64,000 nucleotides of DNA from Collybiopsis luxurians FD-317 M1 (taxonomy: Eukaryota > Basidiomycota > Agaricomycetes > Agaricales > Omphalotaceae): assembly GCA_000827265.1 (NCBI GenBank), contig KN834780.1, positions 476,221 to 540,220 of the forward strand. Direction: 5' to 3'. Below the pieces are notes generated by a model. That model was not told the DNA's origin and made no database searches. It saw only the letters and a program-made list of their open reading frames with translations. Every line of letters starts with the position of its first letter. The stretch's first letter is position 1. Positions 1 to 12,480 of this stretch are shown here, in pieces. Position numbers and translations under genes: made by a program.

Positions 1-3000
1 GACGGCTGAGCATGATTTTCGTGCAACAGAGCAATAACGTCGTCGTAGGGTTGAGTATACTCGCTTATTTGCCTGAGGAGTTCCATCTCGGGCACTTTTG
101 CAGGCGATGAGTGGCGTGGAACCTCGAAAATATCCATGGACGTCTCTGGATATGCACTGTGTTCGGACCCAAGGAAGTCAGACGCCCGCGGGAGGAAGGA
201 CTTGGGCGAAGAGTCGCCGAGCAGCGGATGCATCTGTTGAGATGTCTTTCTCTAGGGTACGGATATAGAGATGCCAATAAACCTGCAATGAATGCACGTG
301 AGAGTGTCAGTAGATGTTTTCAAATGAAAAGAGGCGAGCATATCCACCGATTATGTGGCGGGTCCACCGTATCGTTGGTTTTTTACTTTGAAATACGTCG
401 AAGATGGGGTACGGGGCCAAGAAGCTGGACAATCTACATGATATAAGTTTCGATGGTTCCCAAGCCGAAATTGGCCGAAGTTGGCCGAGCCTTTGCCCCG
501 ATGACAAATAATATTTGAGTCCGATTTGGCGCGCTTCGTATTTTAGTCCCTAAACCGTGGATATTACCAAGTCCCTAGACTTTACTTGCCAATCTAGAAG
601 CCCAGCTACTCGTTCACTTGTCCATTGCTTTCAAACTTTGCTCCCATATTCAGATGAACTGCAACGCTATCAATTACTAAGACCATGCGCATGCCATGAA
701 TTGCAAGGGGTTTCCTTTGCCAACTATGTATAAATGCTACTCCAGCTTGCAAGTCGCGGAGGCTTGTGCTTCAGCAGCTGCCATGATTCCGAACATTCGG
801 CTAGAACAATCTGTTCCCGGCTTGTACCACTCTATCGGCATCTTGCAAACTCACGATTGGGCCTGAAAATCAAGCGGCCATTGTTTTCCCTGTGCAGTCT
901 TTCTCTCCAAGTTATATCCCAAGCTTTCATTCTTCCCTGCCCTATGTATATTACTCGTACACATCAATGTTCACAGGCAGTCAAAACTGTTTTCCCGCCC
1001 GCTTGTATAGTCACCCCCTTCCCGTCGGAACCCATCGAGCCATGGGCGGTGCCGCTCAATGTCGGGAACGTGAACGGAATGGACTTATCAAGACCAGTAG
1101 AGACCATAAGCTCTTCTCCTTCTTTGATCCTGGCTATACTTTTCGGTGGAAGATCCAACCGGTTATTGTCATTCTTGGCATTATCGCCTTCTGTGTCCAT
1201 TGTTTGATCTTATTCTTCAATATGTTCGGGTTAACGGTGTGGAGTTTCTCAAATTTGCCGCCGTGGAACAATGGGACTGAAGGGTCAGGCTTCAGACTAA
1301 TCTCAACGACATGATCCTCCCGTGCGCTGAGAAGGCTATTGGAGGTGTCATGCAATGCTCGACCGATATTGGTATGACTAGCAGAAGCGTCGACGCCCGT
1401 GGAAACCTCCCTCGAATCATACTAGCTAGATGGAATAACATTGTCAGTAAGCATGTAAAAATCAATACGAAGACTAAACTTGCGGGAAGAGGATTCGCCA
1501 ATGATGTATGGAGTAGAGAGAGGCCCAATGTGCTTACGACTGCGACGGAAATGGTAGAAGAGAAGAAGCGCATAACGGGAATGTGGGTTTTGGATAGTGA
1601 GATGGGCAGTAATTCCGCTTTGAACCAGCAAAAGAAAAGAGATGATGTCTTGACCAGCAAGATGTAGGGCGTATAATGAATTCGTGCCCTTTTTATATGC
1701 TTGTGGTTGGGACGGAGGATCGTTTAGCCTGTACCACGAGAGAGGAACATGTCAAAGCGGCTTCCGTCCAAGTGCATTGCATGGTGACATGGCCATTCGC
1801 AACCGCCTTGGCCCTCTTGCTAAACTATGGCGGCGGTTAAGAAACCTACGCAGGAGGCTGTTGATTTTCTTCATAAATCATGATTAGTTGTCCTTATGTT
1901 TATTTCTTCCGACTTACCCCAACGTATAGTAAGCTTTTCTTGAACCATATTTTGCAATTTTTTAAACTCTTAGCGTCGATGGTAGTATCCATTTATCTTC
2001 AGGGATTCTCCACAGCCTCCGAATAGGCGTAGGTTCCATGTGTTTGCGCTTCGTTCCACGTCGACCAGTGTGCCAGGGAAACGTGTTCTTCCAAATGGCG
2101 CATGCATAATGCAAATTCATTGATACGTTTTGTAACTTTTTTTCACGACAGCCCACGACCAAGCAACTAACCTAATAAGGAGATTCCTCTCCGACCAGGC
2201 ACCGCAAAATCTAAAGGTTATCTTCACTGCCGAAAGTTAGTCCACTGTCGATAGAAATATGGCGTCTTCGGGATGATTTACTGCAAAAGTTGGAGTAGAA
2301 GAAGGAAGAAAATAACATCGGCGATGGGAACTTCTGGAAACGACGAAGTAGCCAGCGAACTGGCAGTTCGTTTGGATGATGTAGGCTAGAGTTGCATACC
2401 GCAGCCAGCATTGGGCTAGAAGAAACATAACAGATGGAATGCGTACAGAGAGAAGCGCACAAACATAGATAACTCAAGTATACGTACATACAGAAACTAC
2501 GTAGTAATATACACGAAGAAAATTATACTTAACTCGGGGACATGAAGACAGATGAAAGTATCCAACAACAAGACAGACAGACAAAAGATGCGCGTACAAA
2601 AGTATACAACAACAAATATCCTAATGAGGCACAAGGCCCAGGGAAAGGAAACATGAAGGAGGAAAAGGCGCGTGATGTATAAAAAGTTCCAGTCTAAATG
2701 ATTCAAATATCAGCCAGCTCGAATGAAATCGAATCCGCTCTAAGAAGGTAGGTGGCTATTCGAGAAATCTAATCCGAATAAATATATCAAAAAATGTTCA
2801 ATCCAGCGTTGAAGGGAATACAAGAAAAAAAAAGGCCATAGAAGAAACCTTCTTTATCTTTCATTTTAACCTCTTCAAATGGTTCGCGAGCTTTGCGAAT
2901 ACTGTTTTGTGAGGGTATAGAGCGGAAATTTCAAACCCTGTGAAATTCACCTTTTCTCTCTTCCAACCGTCCCGTTTCTTTACTCTCAATCCTTCTCTGT

Positions 3001-3004
3001 TCAA
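1..3004. other. No supported gene; short hydrophobic ORF on the minus strand
   Basis: I see no convincing multi-exon gene here. On the minus strand, 1292-1660 holds a 122-codon ORF whose middle is strongly hydrophobic (a stretch rich in L, V, F and T around 1440-1500). Other minus-strand frames across 964-1355 are also open. This could be the remnant of a membrane-protein gene, but the frames do not join with clear splice signals. The rest, including 2200-3004 downstream of the F-box gene, is AT-rich non-coding sequence that probably includes that gene's 3' UTR. Confidence 0.3.
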
Positions 3005-6000
3005 CTAATCATCCTTCCTCCCCAATGTAAACGCCCCCTCCCACGCCGGCAGCCTTGGATCTTCATGAGCCATCCGCCACGTTCCAAGAAAGTTTTTGCC
3101 TCCGACGAGAGTTCCATAGAAGAAAATTTTACCGCCGCTTCCGTTGCCTGTTCCTGAATATGGAGGCTATCAAGATCAAAAGTTAGCTATCCTGTTATCG
3201 AGAACAATAAAGAACAGCAATAATGGTAACACCACGAAATAAGCATAGAGGCGAAAAAAGGAAAGGAACACGATTCCGGGAAGCCCAGCTTCAATTGAAG
3301 ACATACAAGTGAATTAACACATACCCCTTCAACCGCCTGCTCACGCACCAACCCAATCAACCCATCCCACTTCCTCACCCGTCCTTTCCAGGACCAATTT
3401 CCCCAAGCATTAGCATGTCGCGGGTCCGTGGTGCCTCTGAGCAGAATATCACGGATGCCGTTACAGGGAGGGATAGTAGACGGGGAGAGAACGTATGAAG
3501 GTAGGTTCGATTCGTCAGGGATTGAGTCACTCGAGGATGAGGAACCTTGGACGGTGACGGATGAGTCGTTCGAGGCTGGGTCGGCATTAGGGACGTCTCC
3601 TACTAAAGTAGAAGCATCGAGCGCAACTTCGGCTTCATTCCTCGCCCTAACGGCCCTGAGCGCCTCCTCCCTCGCTCGACAACCTGGGCACGTCTCCCTA
3701 TCGTGAAACGTTCCCTGAGCACGTTTCGGCGGACGACTTGCACCGCCCATTCCCGTTCCCGATGCCCCATTACCACCGCCATCATCATCGCTGGCGTCTC
3801 GAGCTAGAGACTTGGAATCAATAGCAACATATTCAAATTCTTCCATCCCATCCGTCATCCTCCCGCGTCCAGGAGGAAGTGACTGGGCAGGAACAGAAAC
3901 AACCAGCTTTTCTCCTCTCGTATGGAGTGTAGCACCATGCGGATACCAAGCGTTTGAGATACCTTGGTCAAAGGTATCATCGTCTCCATCTGTAACATTA
4001 TGACCAACTCGTTCCGCATCCGAATCCAGACCAACCTCATCGTCTTCATCTTTCTCTGTATCCGCAACACAGGGTACCACTTTACCACCATGATACACCG
4101 CATACTCTCCGAGCCTGACATAGAGAGGAACAGCAAAAAGTTCAATAGTATCCTCATTGAATGGGTCAGGCCGGTGACCCGCTTCTGCGACGGCGGCAGT
4201 GCCATCGTTAAGTGCAGCGAGGGCCTCTGGTAAATTTCCGTCGTCATTCGGAGGAGGCGGTGGGGTGGCATGAGCGTTGTTGTCCATGGGATTCACAGGA
4301 TCCTCCGCACCGGGAGGGTCGATGGGTGTAAGAGCGTTCAACTGTGGTACTCGAGCTGGAGGTTCTGGAGGAAGAAGCAAGGCACGAAGACGAGGTTCAG
4401 AAGGAATCTGTTTCAAAGTTGGGATGAGTACGCGCGTATAATGGCAGAATGAGCAGATAAAAGTTTGAGACAACAAAGACGAAGAAGAGGGTGGAAAGAA
4501 GATAATGACAGGCGGAAATCGGACGAAATTGGAATAAACACGACGGCATGAATAATACAGCATAATCTAGACGTACCAACATTCGTCCAGTCCACAGTCC
4601 GGTCAGCGCCCCTGGCGTGCAAAGGGCACCTTTCTGCGGAGATCCAGTGAGGAACGTTGGGGAGCGTTCGTTGTCGCTATTCCAGTCGTACAGCTCTGCA
4701 TCGCCCGCTCCTTCCTCAACTTCCATCCCCGCTTCTTCCTCGCTCTTGCTCTCTTCGTTTCTGTTCCCTATTGAGTTTTCGCCGGGCGCGGTTGCTATGT
4801 CAGCTATAGTGCTCTCCTGGTCGTCCTCGCCGTGTCCAGTTTCAACCCAACACGACCGACACAACCTCAATCGCCACCAGTCCGCGTCCCAACGACGACT
4901 TTGACACGCACTCTCATCGACACCTTCTCCGGATTCGAAGAGAATACGTTCGGCTGCATCCAGTTCCGCTTCAGCCAAGGACACGGAGGTCGGGTTAAGC
5001 AATGAAGGTAAAGCCTTGCGCACGCTGTCCCAATGATCGTAAGCGCGCGGCAGAGCCGTCCCACCACCTTTTCGATGAGATGAAGGCTGGGAATGTAAGT
5101 TTGATGAATCCGTAGCAGAAGCTAACGGTCGAGGAACGACCATAACACCCCCCAACAAACCCTCATTCAATTCTCGAAAGTCTTCCTGCGTCGGACGGGG
5201 AAGTTGACTGCGGAAAGCACTTTCCACTTCCAATTCACTCACTTCTCCGGGTGTTTGTCCGTGTTCTTCAGCTAGTTGGGCTCTCACCCTTACCCTGTGA
5301 TCTTCCCTGTCCTTCGGCAGTATACTAGGTACAGGGAAGCACATAGTCTCTCTGAGAGAAAAGTAGACGACCTTGGCTGCGTCGGCTGCAAGGGGGATAG
5401 AGAGGCGTACCCAGCGGTCAAAGTGAGGAAGAGATTGGGCATGATGGGAGGTTAGGTAGATAGGAAAGGGGCCATGAGGAGTTGGGATACTAAAAGGGGT
5501 GGAAGATGAAGAAGGCGAGGGAGAGCGCAAGGGAAGGCGGAAATGATTTGCTGGGGCAAAAGCACTAGGGTAACGGAATGGTACGGTCATAAACGGGAGG
5601 ATATTATCAATTATGAGTTCCCGCTGGTTTTGAGGTTCTTCCAATAGACGTTCTGAATGAGCAGCGTTAGACAGGGTCGATTTGCGAGCTAGAAACCCTC
5701 GTACCTTTACTTGATAGATACCAAAAGACGAACATTGCACAGTTATTTGAGATAGAGGCTATTGGCCATCCTTTGTTCACGTCCCTGTACATCTCCTTAC
5801 AGATATACTTCTCGACCCATTCGTAGACACCGGAAAGCTGCATTTGCAATCGGTTGCAGCCATCATCTTCGAGGCACATAAGCCACAAAGCGTACATCGT
5901 CTCCTGCACGCCAGGCTCTTCCGAGTAGGGACCACTGTCAAGATATTCCTCCCCGTCTGGCCTCCGCCTCTTCTTCCGCACCCCCGCAAGCACTTCACAC

Positions 6001-6272
6001 CACCATTTCAGCTGCCACATCCATTCCCCTGCCTTGGGCTCGAATCCCCTTCGGCGAATTGCGCTGAAGGAGAATTTATACTTGAACACCCTTGCGTACA
6101 AATGCCTTGCATTTGATAGCTTATGATAGATGGATTTTGACGTCAGGAGCAGGGGAGTCAGTGGAACAGGCGGGCCCAGAAGGCGAGGACATGAGTGGTA
6201 AAAGGCAACGTCTTCGAGGACCTCAGTAGGAAGATTGGGAAGACCAGGAGTAAAAGGACTGAGGGCGGCCAT
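3005..6272 (-). CDS. F-box protein with acidic linker, copy 1 (962 aa, 4 exons)
   Basis: Exons: 6272-5705, 5652-4577, 4407-3325, 3166-3005; all phases agree (962 codons plus stop). The N-terminus carries an F-box-like helix set (LPTEVLEDVAFYHSCPR), normally the Skp1 contact of an SCF ubiquitin ligase, so a role in substrate selection is inferred. The middle has a conserved block with CRSCW and a low-complexity acidic linker. Further on come the motif FHDRETCPGCRAREEALR, a putative CxxC metal site, and the end block GIRDILLRGTT ... KIFFYGTLVGGKN ... FTLGRKDD. Introns use gtacga, gtacgt and gtatgt donors. It is a diverged paralogue of the two copies at 37.8 and 42.3 kb, with the same three intron positions, so the splice sites confirm one another. 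The substrate is unknown. Confidence 0.85.
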
Positions 6273-6815
6273 ACTGCGCCAATTGCTAGTGCAAGTATGA
6301 GATTGAGTCGCCGTCGTGCATGAGGCGTCCGAATAGAACGAGCGGAGACATGAAAGCTATTCAGAAATTGACGCTGCGGCTAACTCCGTCGCTTGGCAAG
6401 CGATCATATGAAAGTCACATGCCAAAAGCTGACGCGCCTCGCGTCCCTCAAGAACCAACCAGTCTGGCGCTGGGAAGCTAGAAGCCTTAAACGCATCGCT
6501 CAGTCTTTAGGTGATATCCCAATGGTCTTGGACACTTCTGCTACTTCTGTCCGCTAGTCGTTGCACAACCCGGTGTCGTTGCAGATGTGATGGGAACGTG
6601 CTCAAGTCTATGGGAGCAATTAAAAATATATTTATTCACCCACTTGAAGCCGCGATCCTTCCGCCCTTAAATCGCACCCAGCTCAACGGTAAACGACCCT
6701 CCCAATTATACTTCCATCCGCACCAATTCAATTTCTCCAGTGACATCGAATAGATTACACACGACCCATGACAAGAACTGGGGTAGGCACTTCGTTAGGT
6801 CCAGTGGCTGTCCAC
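6273..6815. other. Intergenic; 3' flank of the membrane-protein array
   Basis: No gene seen. A short sequence, CGATCATATGAAAGTCACA, at about 6401-6419 recurs at about 9302-9320 and, slightly changed, near 20128. Each lies a few hundred bases beyond the 3' end of a membrane-protein copy, which shows that the duplicated units include 3' flanks. Confidence 0.4.
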
Positions 6816-8296
6816 TCAGTCGCCGTCGCTGTATGTCGACGATGACAAATCTGGAAATGTTGTATCTTGCCAGTCACCCGTTGATTGTCCATCCATGTTA
6901 CGTGCGACGAACACAATGATCAAAGCTGGCATGATACCCTGAATATTTGAATAAGTTATGAGCGGAGTTTGCTAGAGAAGAAAAATTTACCGGACTCACG
7001 TTGAGTTGTGCGATCATATTTAACACGGGGACAACGGCATTGCTGTCGATTGGGACCAACACGAGGAACAAAACTTGCAACGACAATGTCAATCTTTATC
7101 GAAAAGGAAGAACAGCAAGCCGTGGGTCGGCATATCCATGTCATCAAATAGATGGTTCCAGACTCCAGGATGGCAAAGAATATTGCTCGACATTCCCTGC
7201 CAGCTGACCGCCGCCTCAAAGATAGCTGAACTTGACGTTTGTCCCACCTGAGTTCAAAGATCAGCATCTATCTTGAAGCGAGAGACTTGCTGAGTATACC
7301 AAATTCTACTAGCGATCAAGCCTATTGAATGACATGTCGATGATAAAAATGCAAGCAGAACATTACAGATACTGACTGGTGCAGACCAGATTTGCGACGA
7401 GGTAAACTGGTCGTTCAGGAATTGGACCTCCCCAGTATAATTTGATATCCTATCCTATCCTAGAGGCGAAGCTCTGAGGAAATCTACGGAAAGACAAGAA
7501 ATCAAATTTACCAGTACAGCTTGACAATACAACCGACAACCTAGTAGGAAGAGGTTGAGGACTGAGCAGATTTTGCGAACATTTTTATACGCTCGCGAAG
7601 CATTTCCGCCGCCAGTAAGTAAATGGTTGACGCTTCGTATACGGAGACACAGAACGAAGCTGAAAATCATTAACGATGTCATCGAGTGCAAAATTTGTTG
7701 ATCCAACCTGCGCTGATTAGAACTAAGCAAATCGGTATAATAACGATAATTCATCGGCGGTCTCAAAGGCGCCATGTACGACAAATAAGAATCGAGTCGG
7801 CGAGAACACACTAAAATACTTATTTGTCGTCAATGTTTTCAATGATGAGAGAAGACTAACGTTGGTAATCCCTAAAGCCAATCGGACAAAGGTCCTAGAA
7901 TAGCGGCCGAGACCTCCGTCTGGATCTTCTCTGACGACGAAAATGTCGTAGTTGTGTTGAAGAGACAAGATAACATGAGTGGTGCTGATGAGATAAATGA
8001 GGACGGTAACACCCTGTATGGCGGTGGTCATCAGAGGTATCTTTCCCTGGCCGCGTCGTTGTTTCCTATTATATTGTACCTGAACATCAGTACTAAGCCA
8101 GGTTACACAAACAAGAATTTCGGCTGACCAGGATGACTTTACCAAAGCCACGAACAAAACAAGAACAAAACGGTATACATTCCTTTGCGAAGTTTCAGAA
8201 TAACGCACAAGGAAAAACCAATCCCCCTTTCATCGTACCATGTAGAGAACTTTCACAGAACATCGCTGCGAAAGCAGCACCACCCATCGATAGCAT
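6816..8296 (-). pseudogene. Seven-helix membrane protein copy A, degenerate
   Basis: All parts of the 11-exon family are recognisable in order, from a start at 8296 (MLSMGGAAFAAMF) to a last exon at 6938-6816. Several lesions break it. An 11-bp tandem duplication near 8150-8172 (unit GAACAAAACAA on the plus strand) shifts the frame in exon 2. The donor after exon 9 near 7136 reads ATATG where copies B, C and E have GTATG. The acceptor before exon 10 (near 7073-7075) is displaced by one base, which would shift the frame. The last exon ends early at a TGA at 6816-6818 because of a one-base shift against the other copies. Each lesion could in principle be bypassed, but together they argue for a pseudogene. 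Confidence 0.7.
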
Positions 8297-9600
8297 AGTG
8301 CTCCTGGGTTTGTCTGTGGCAACTTGAGAAAGGGAAGGCAGAGTATTTCAAAAACCGATATCGACTTTAAAACAACTGAATAACGCAAGATAACCAGCCG
8401 TCGGGGTTCTATATGCGTGGGTCTTTAAGTATAGCTTCGGAGACTCTGGGGAAGGAAGTGCATCTGGACTTTTAATAAAACTTACCTCGATCATGATTTC
8501 ACGGTATGGATACTTGTAGCTGTGTAAGCCACAACCAACGCCACCCTCTTCTTTGCTTTCTCCCTACTCATCTGAGTTTCTGTATAAAACACAGTTACTT
8601 TGATTTTTTGTTATGAAAAGTCTAACTGAACACCTATTTCGATTACCACAAATGCACCACAAGAATGCTTCATTTTCACGGCATCGGTTGACTCGATTCG
8701 ATTCCCTTCCTGATTTTTTAGTATCGCTGCAAATGATTCGGAGCCGCGAGTCGCTCGCGGGTAAGTTGGACTTTGCAAGATGATCTTTCCTCAGGAATCG
8801 CTAATCCGAAATCATGACTTCGAATTCTTTCCGCAGGAATTGATCATGACGCCGCTAATGGTTCGGTCATGGTCTGGTCAAAAGCAGTTTAACCGAGGTC
8901 CAGCGGCACTTTGTTTCCTTCTGCCATCGCCGTGTGGCCACTGTGCGGCTCTTCTAGTGCATAGGATGCCGCTCACGTCTTTGGACCCCTCGTTTCCTTT
9001 TATGGTATTTCACATTTAGTTCAATAACCTGTCTTGAGGGTTTTCTTTGCCCCACCCTTACTGCATTCTCACTTTCAGTAGTCTTCTCTTTCTTACTTAT
9101 GGTCTTGTTCCTGTAGTACGCACCTTGCCCGTGCCGGCTTGAGTATTGGCCCTTTCATCGGGTCCGTGTGAGAGAGCTCGGGCGACCAAACATAGCTTAT
9201 TTGTCCCCAATACCATCTGCACCTTGCTTTCCTTGTCTCATCTCCTCTCTTCGCGAGAGAGCATAGATTTCGTGGTTCGAGCCTTGGCAGCTGCCAGCAA
9301 GCGATCATATGAAAGTCACACGTGCAGAGCTAGTCGGGTCTTAGACTACTTTTAGCAGTAGCCGTTGTTTCCTCAAGGACGCGGTGCCCGTGCCTGCGTC
9401 GTGATAAGGAATATACGTAGAATGTCTCAATCTGTACACCATGGACTTGAGCTGCAGACTCAGTTAATTTTTAACTTAAAGTAAGGGTGGAAGAAGAGTA
9501 GGAGAACTGAAACTCAGAGGTAAATGCGTAAGTGATATCAATCGGCGAGATATTTTTAGTTCACTGTAGTAAAACCCGAGACTATATGTGTCTCTTCAAA
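8297..9600. other. Intergenic between copies A and B
   Basis: No gene recognised. The sequence is 5' flank of copy A followed by 3' flank of copy B. Short ORFs at 8780-9019 and 9093-9355 lack family features and splice support. Confidence 0.4.
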
Positions 9601-11531
9601 TTATACTTTCGATTGCTCTGATCCTCGTTCCGCATTGTCACTGAATGAGGCCTCTGCGATTATGGGTCCAGAAGTCATCAGCTGAGATGTTGTACGCCGA
9701 CGGGGAAAATTTGGTAATGATAAAGCCGAATTGCTCGTATTCTGCCGCCGAAGTGCTGACAATCCATCTACGCTACGCGCGACGAGCACAACTATCAGGG
9801 CTGGCACAATTCCCTGCTAAGGTATAAGCTAAGCGTATCAGAGAAAACAAAGAATCCTACAGTGAGTTGTGCTATTATGTCTATCATAGGGAAGACACCA
9901 TCACTGTTGCAAAGATCTAATATGATCAATAAAACCTGGATAGCATAACACAAAATTGAAATCTTCACTGAGAAGAGGGGAAGGGAGATTGTAGATTGAC
10001 ATACCCATGCCATTGAATAGATGGTTCCAGACTCCAGAATAGTGAAGAATATTGCTCGATATCTTTTACTCGCCATTTGTCTCCCCAAAGATAGCTGCAT
10101 CTGTCGATTATGCCACCTGGATTTTAAGACTGAGATCTACTTTGCATCAGGACATTTGCTGAGCATACCAAATCCTACCGGCAATCAGACCTGTTGAACT
10201 CTATGTCATTTAAAAAACGTGGGCGAAACCTTGCAAATACCGACTTGTACAGAGCAAATTTGTGACGACTAAACGTTGTTCAGTTCAAAGCAAATTTACG
10301 AAGCACTCGAATCAAACTTACCGGTGCAGCTGGCAAATACGACAGACACCCTAGAAGAAAAGATAGGAAATTTCTGGTAGATCGAACAGATTTTACGAAC
10401 ACTTCTGTTGATTTGGCAAATACATCCGAAAATTTTGCTTCGGGCGACTTAATTTCTGAAATTTCGTATACATAGCCATAGGTCGAAGCTACAGTGGAAA
10501 AAAATCAGCTCTGTCAATGAGTGAAAATTTTATGTATTTACCTGCACTGGCTACAACTAAGCAGATCGGTAAAACGATGATAGTCCATTGGCGGTCCCAA
10601 ACAACCCATACACGCCAAATGAGAATCGAGTCCGCAAAAACACACTAGGAAATATCTGTCATGAATAACGGTTGATACATTCAATAATGGTTAAAGACTG
10701 ACATTAGTAAATTCCAAAGCCAATTGAGCGAGTGTCGTAGGATAGCCACCAATACGATTGAAGACCTCGTCTGCATTGCGATTGATAACGAATGCGTTGT
10801 AGTCGATCTGCATAGCCAAGATAACATGTGTGGTGCTGATGAGATACATTAGAATAATAATGCACTGTATGGCCGTAGTCATCCCAGATACATTTACACG
10901 ACTGCGGCGTCGTTGTTTCCTGGAAAAAAAAATTGCACTCAGTCGGTCGGTCCACATGAATGCAAAGTTCTGCCGACCAAAATGACTGTAGCAATGTAAC
11001 AAATAATATTGTATACATTCCTTACAACGACACGGGATATTTCAAATATCAGTCTAATGCATATTGAATNNNNNNNNNNNNNNNNNNNNNNNNNNNNNNN
11101 NNNNNNNNNNNNNNNNNNNNNNNNNNNNNNNNNNNNNNNNNNNNNNNNNNNNNCATTGCGATTGATAACGAATGCGTTGTAGTCGATCTGCATAGCCAAG
11201 ATAACATGTGTGGTGCTGATGAGATACATTAGAATAATAATGCACTGTATGGCCGTAGTCATCCCAGATACATTTACACGACTGCGGCGTCGTTGTTTCC
11301 TGGAAAAAAAATTAGCACTCAGTCGGTCGGTCCACATGAATGCAAAGTTCTGCCGACCAAAATGACTGTAGCAATGTAACAAATAATATTGTATACATTC
11401 CTTTCAACGACACGGGATATTTCAAATATCAGTCTAATGCATATTGAATGGAAAACCAATCAGGATATCGCACCATGCAGAGAACTCTCACAGAATATTG
11501 CTACTAACGCAGCACCACTAATCGGTAACAT
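9601..11531 (-). CDS. Seven-helix membrane protein copy B (about 327 aa, interrupted by an assembly gap)
   Basis: Exons read from the minus strand: 11531-11474, 11400-11358 (repeated left of the gap at 11020-10978), 10919-10703, 10644-10542, 10488-10401, 10350-10322, 10268-10245, 10190-10169, 10116-10005, 9935-9861, 9813-9601. Phases close to an open frame of 327 codons if one copy of the duplicated stretch is used. Recognisable parts are CESSLH, LISTTHVIL, the loop motif ADSILIWRVWVVW, GRIWWHNR and a polar C-terminal tail. Seven hydrophobic segments suggest a plasma or inner membrane protein of a large agaricomycete family with no assigned function. It sits in a five-copy array, all on one strand. 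An N run at 11070-11153 splits the locus between exons 3 and 1-2. The gene itself is probably whole. Confidence 0.75.
10774..11069. repeat. Direct repeat left of the N gap (296 bp)
   Basis: Nearly base-identical to 11154-11449. The differences I see are near the A-run after the exon 3 acceptor and at CCTTAC versus CCTTTC. This is probably an unmerged contig overlap rather than a biological repeat. Confidence 0.85.
11070..11153. other. Assembly gap (84 N)
   Basis: A run of 84 N inside membrane-protein copy B, flanked on both sides by the same 296 bp. Confidence 0.99.
11154..11449. repeat. Direct repeat right of the N gap (296 bp)
   Basis: Partner of 10774-11069. It continues without interruption into exon 1 and the 5' flank of copy B. 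It also matches copy C (about 15984-16279) almost exactly. Confidence 0.85.
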
Positions 11532-11721
11532 GGTGCTCCTCGATCTGACCGTGAATGAATTTTTCCTGGCTTGTAGCACCTTGGGGAAGGGAAACAAGAG
11601 GAGACGGCACATCATTGCAAAGAGGCAGTTATAAACAGATAGCGAAAGTACAGCGTTGCAAACTTACTTCCATCAATCGACGCTGAGATCGGAGTGCTGA
11701 TGATCCCTTCAACGACTAACA

Positions 11722-11998
11722 TTCTCGAATCAATACCATCAGGACAGAGTCAACGATCCCATCGGAGGTCGTGGACAGAGCCAGGTCGGAGAGCACTTAT
11801 TCTTTCAGGAAAGGAGGATGTGTTGACGAAATGCGCAATGGATGCTGCTTCAAGATTCCTCCACTTTTAATTAGCATGATGGAAAGTGTTTCACTTGCTG
11901 AAACATGTCGAAGGCAGACACTGAGACAGTAAAGTAGCACATGGGATCCCGTGAACGATGAATACAGTATGGAGCTGCATTCAAGACCTCAGTCTGAA
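11722..11998. repeat. Conserved upstream block of copy B
   Basis: This non-coding block (recognisable by CATCAGGACAGAGTC and CAGTATGGAGCTGCATTCAA) recurs upstream of copy C at 16557-16824 and, more diverged, upstream of copy E at 22352-22615. It is at the same relative position about 200-250 bases 5' of each start codon. It has no shared open frame that I can defend. It may hold promoter elements or an unrecognised 5' exon. Confidence 0.6.
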
Positions 11999-12480
11999 TT
12001 AGGGCTCAGTAGTCAGTACCGGAAAATAATGAAAACAATTTCAAATTGACTGACTACGCTACATATAGTAACTCAGGTAAGAAAAATTCCGGAACCGTAC
12101 TTTGACGGTATACGGATTCCGTATATACCATTCTGTAGTCATGACCTGAGAAAGGAAACATGCGGGGTGGGCCATCGCGCTCCGTGCGTGGCTGGTACGA
12201 GTTCGGAAGCCTATCCTACAAAATTGTGTCTATGACATCCACAGTGGTGCAGTCAGTGGATTCATATTTCAAAGAGAAAATAACTTGTCTCTCAAGACAC
12301 AGCCAGCTGGAGCACGGACAAGAAGTAGGAAGATGGAAAAATCGGCGTAGTGAATATAGCAGGTAAGTGATAGAAAGGAATGCCTAGCATAGTAATCAGA
12401 GCCTGACATTTGGGCATTGTGCCGTGAGCCATTTCACTGATGTTAGGGCACTCGATATTCAATGTAACACAAATTACAGA

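Noticed and set aside
10704..11382. Two separate membrane-protein copies around the N gap
   Set aside because: The two stretches are the same 296 bases and share one downstream and one upstream part; one gene with an assembly artefact explains them better.
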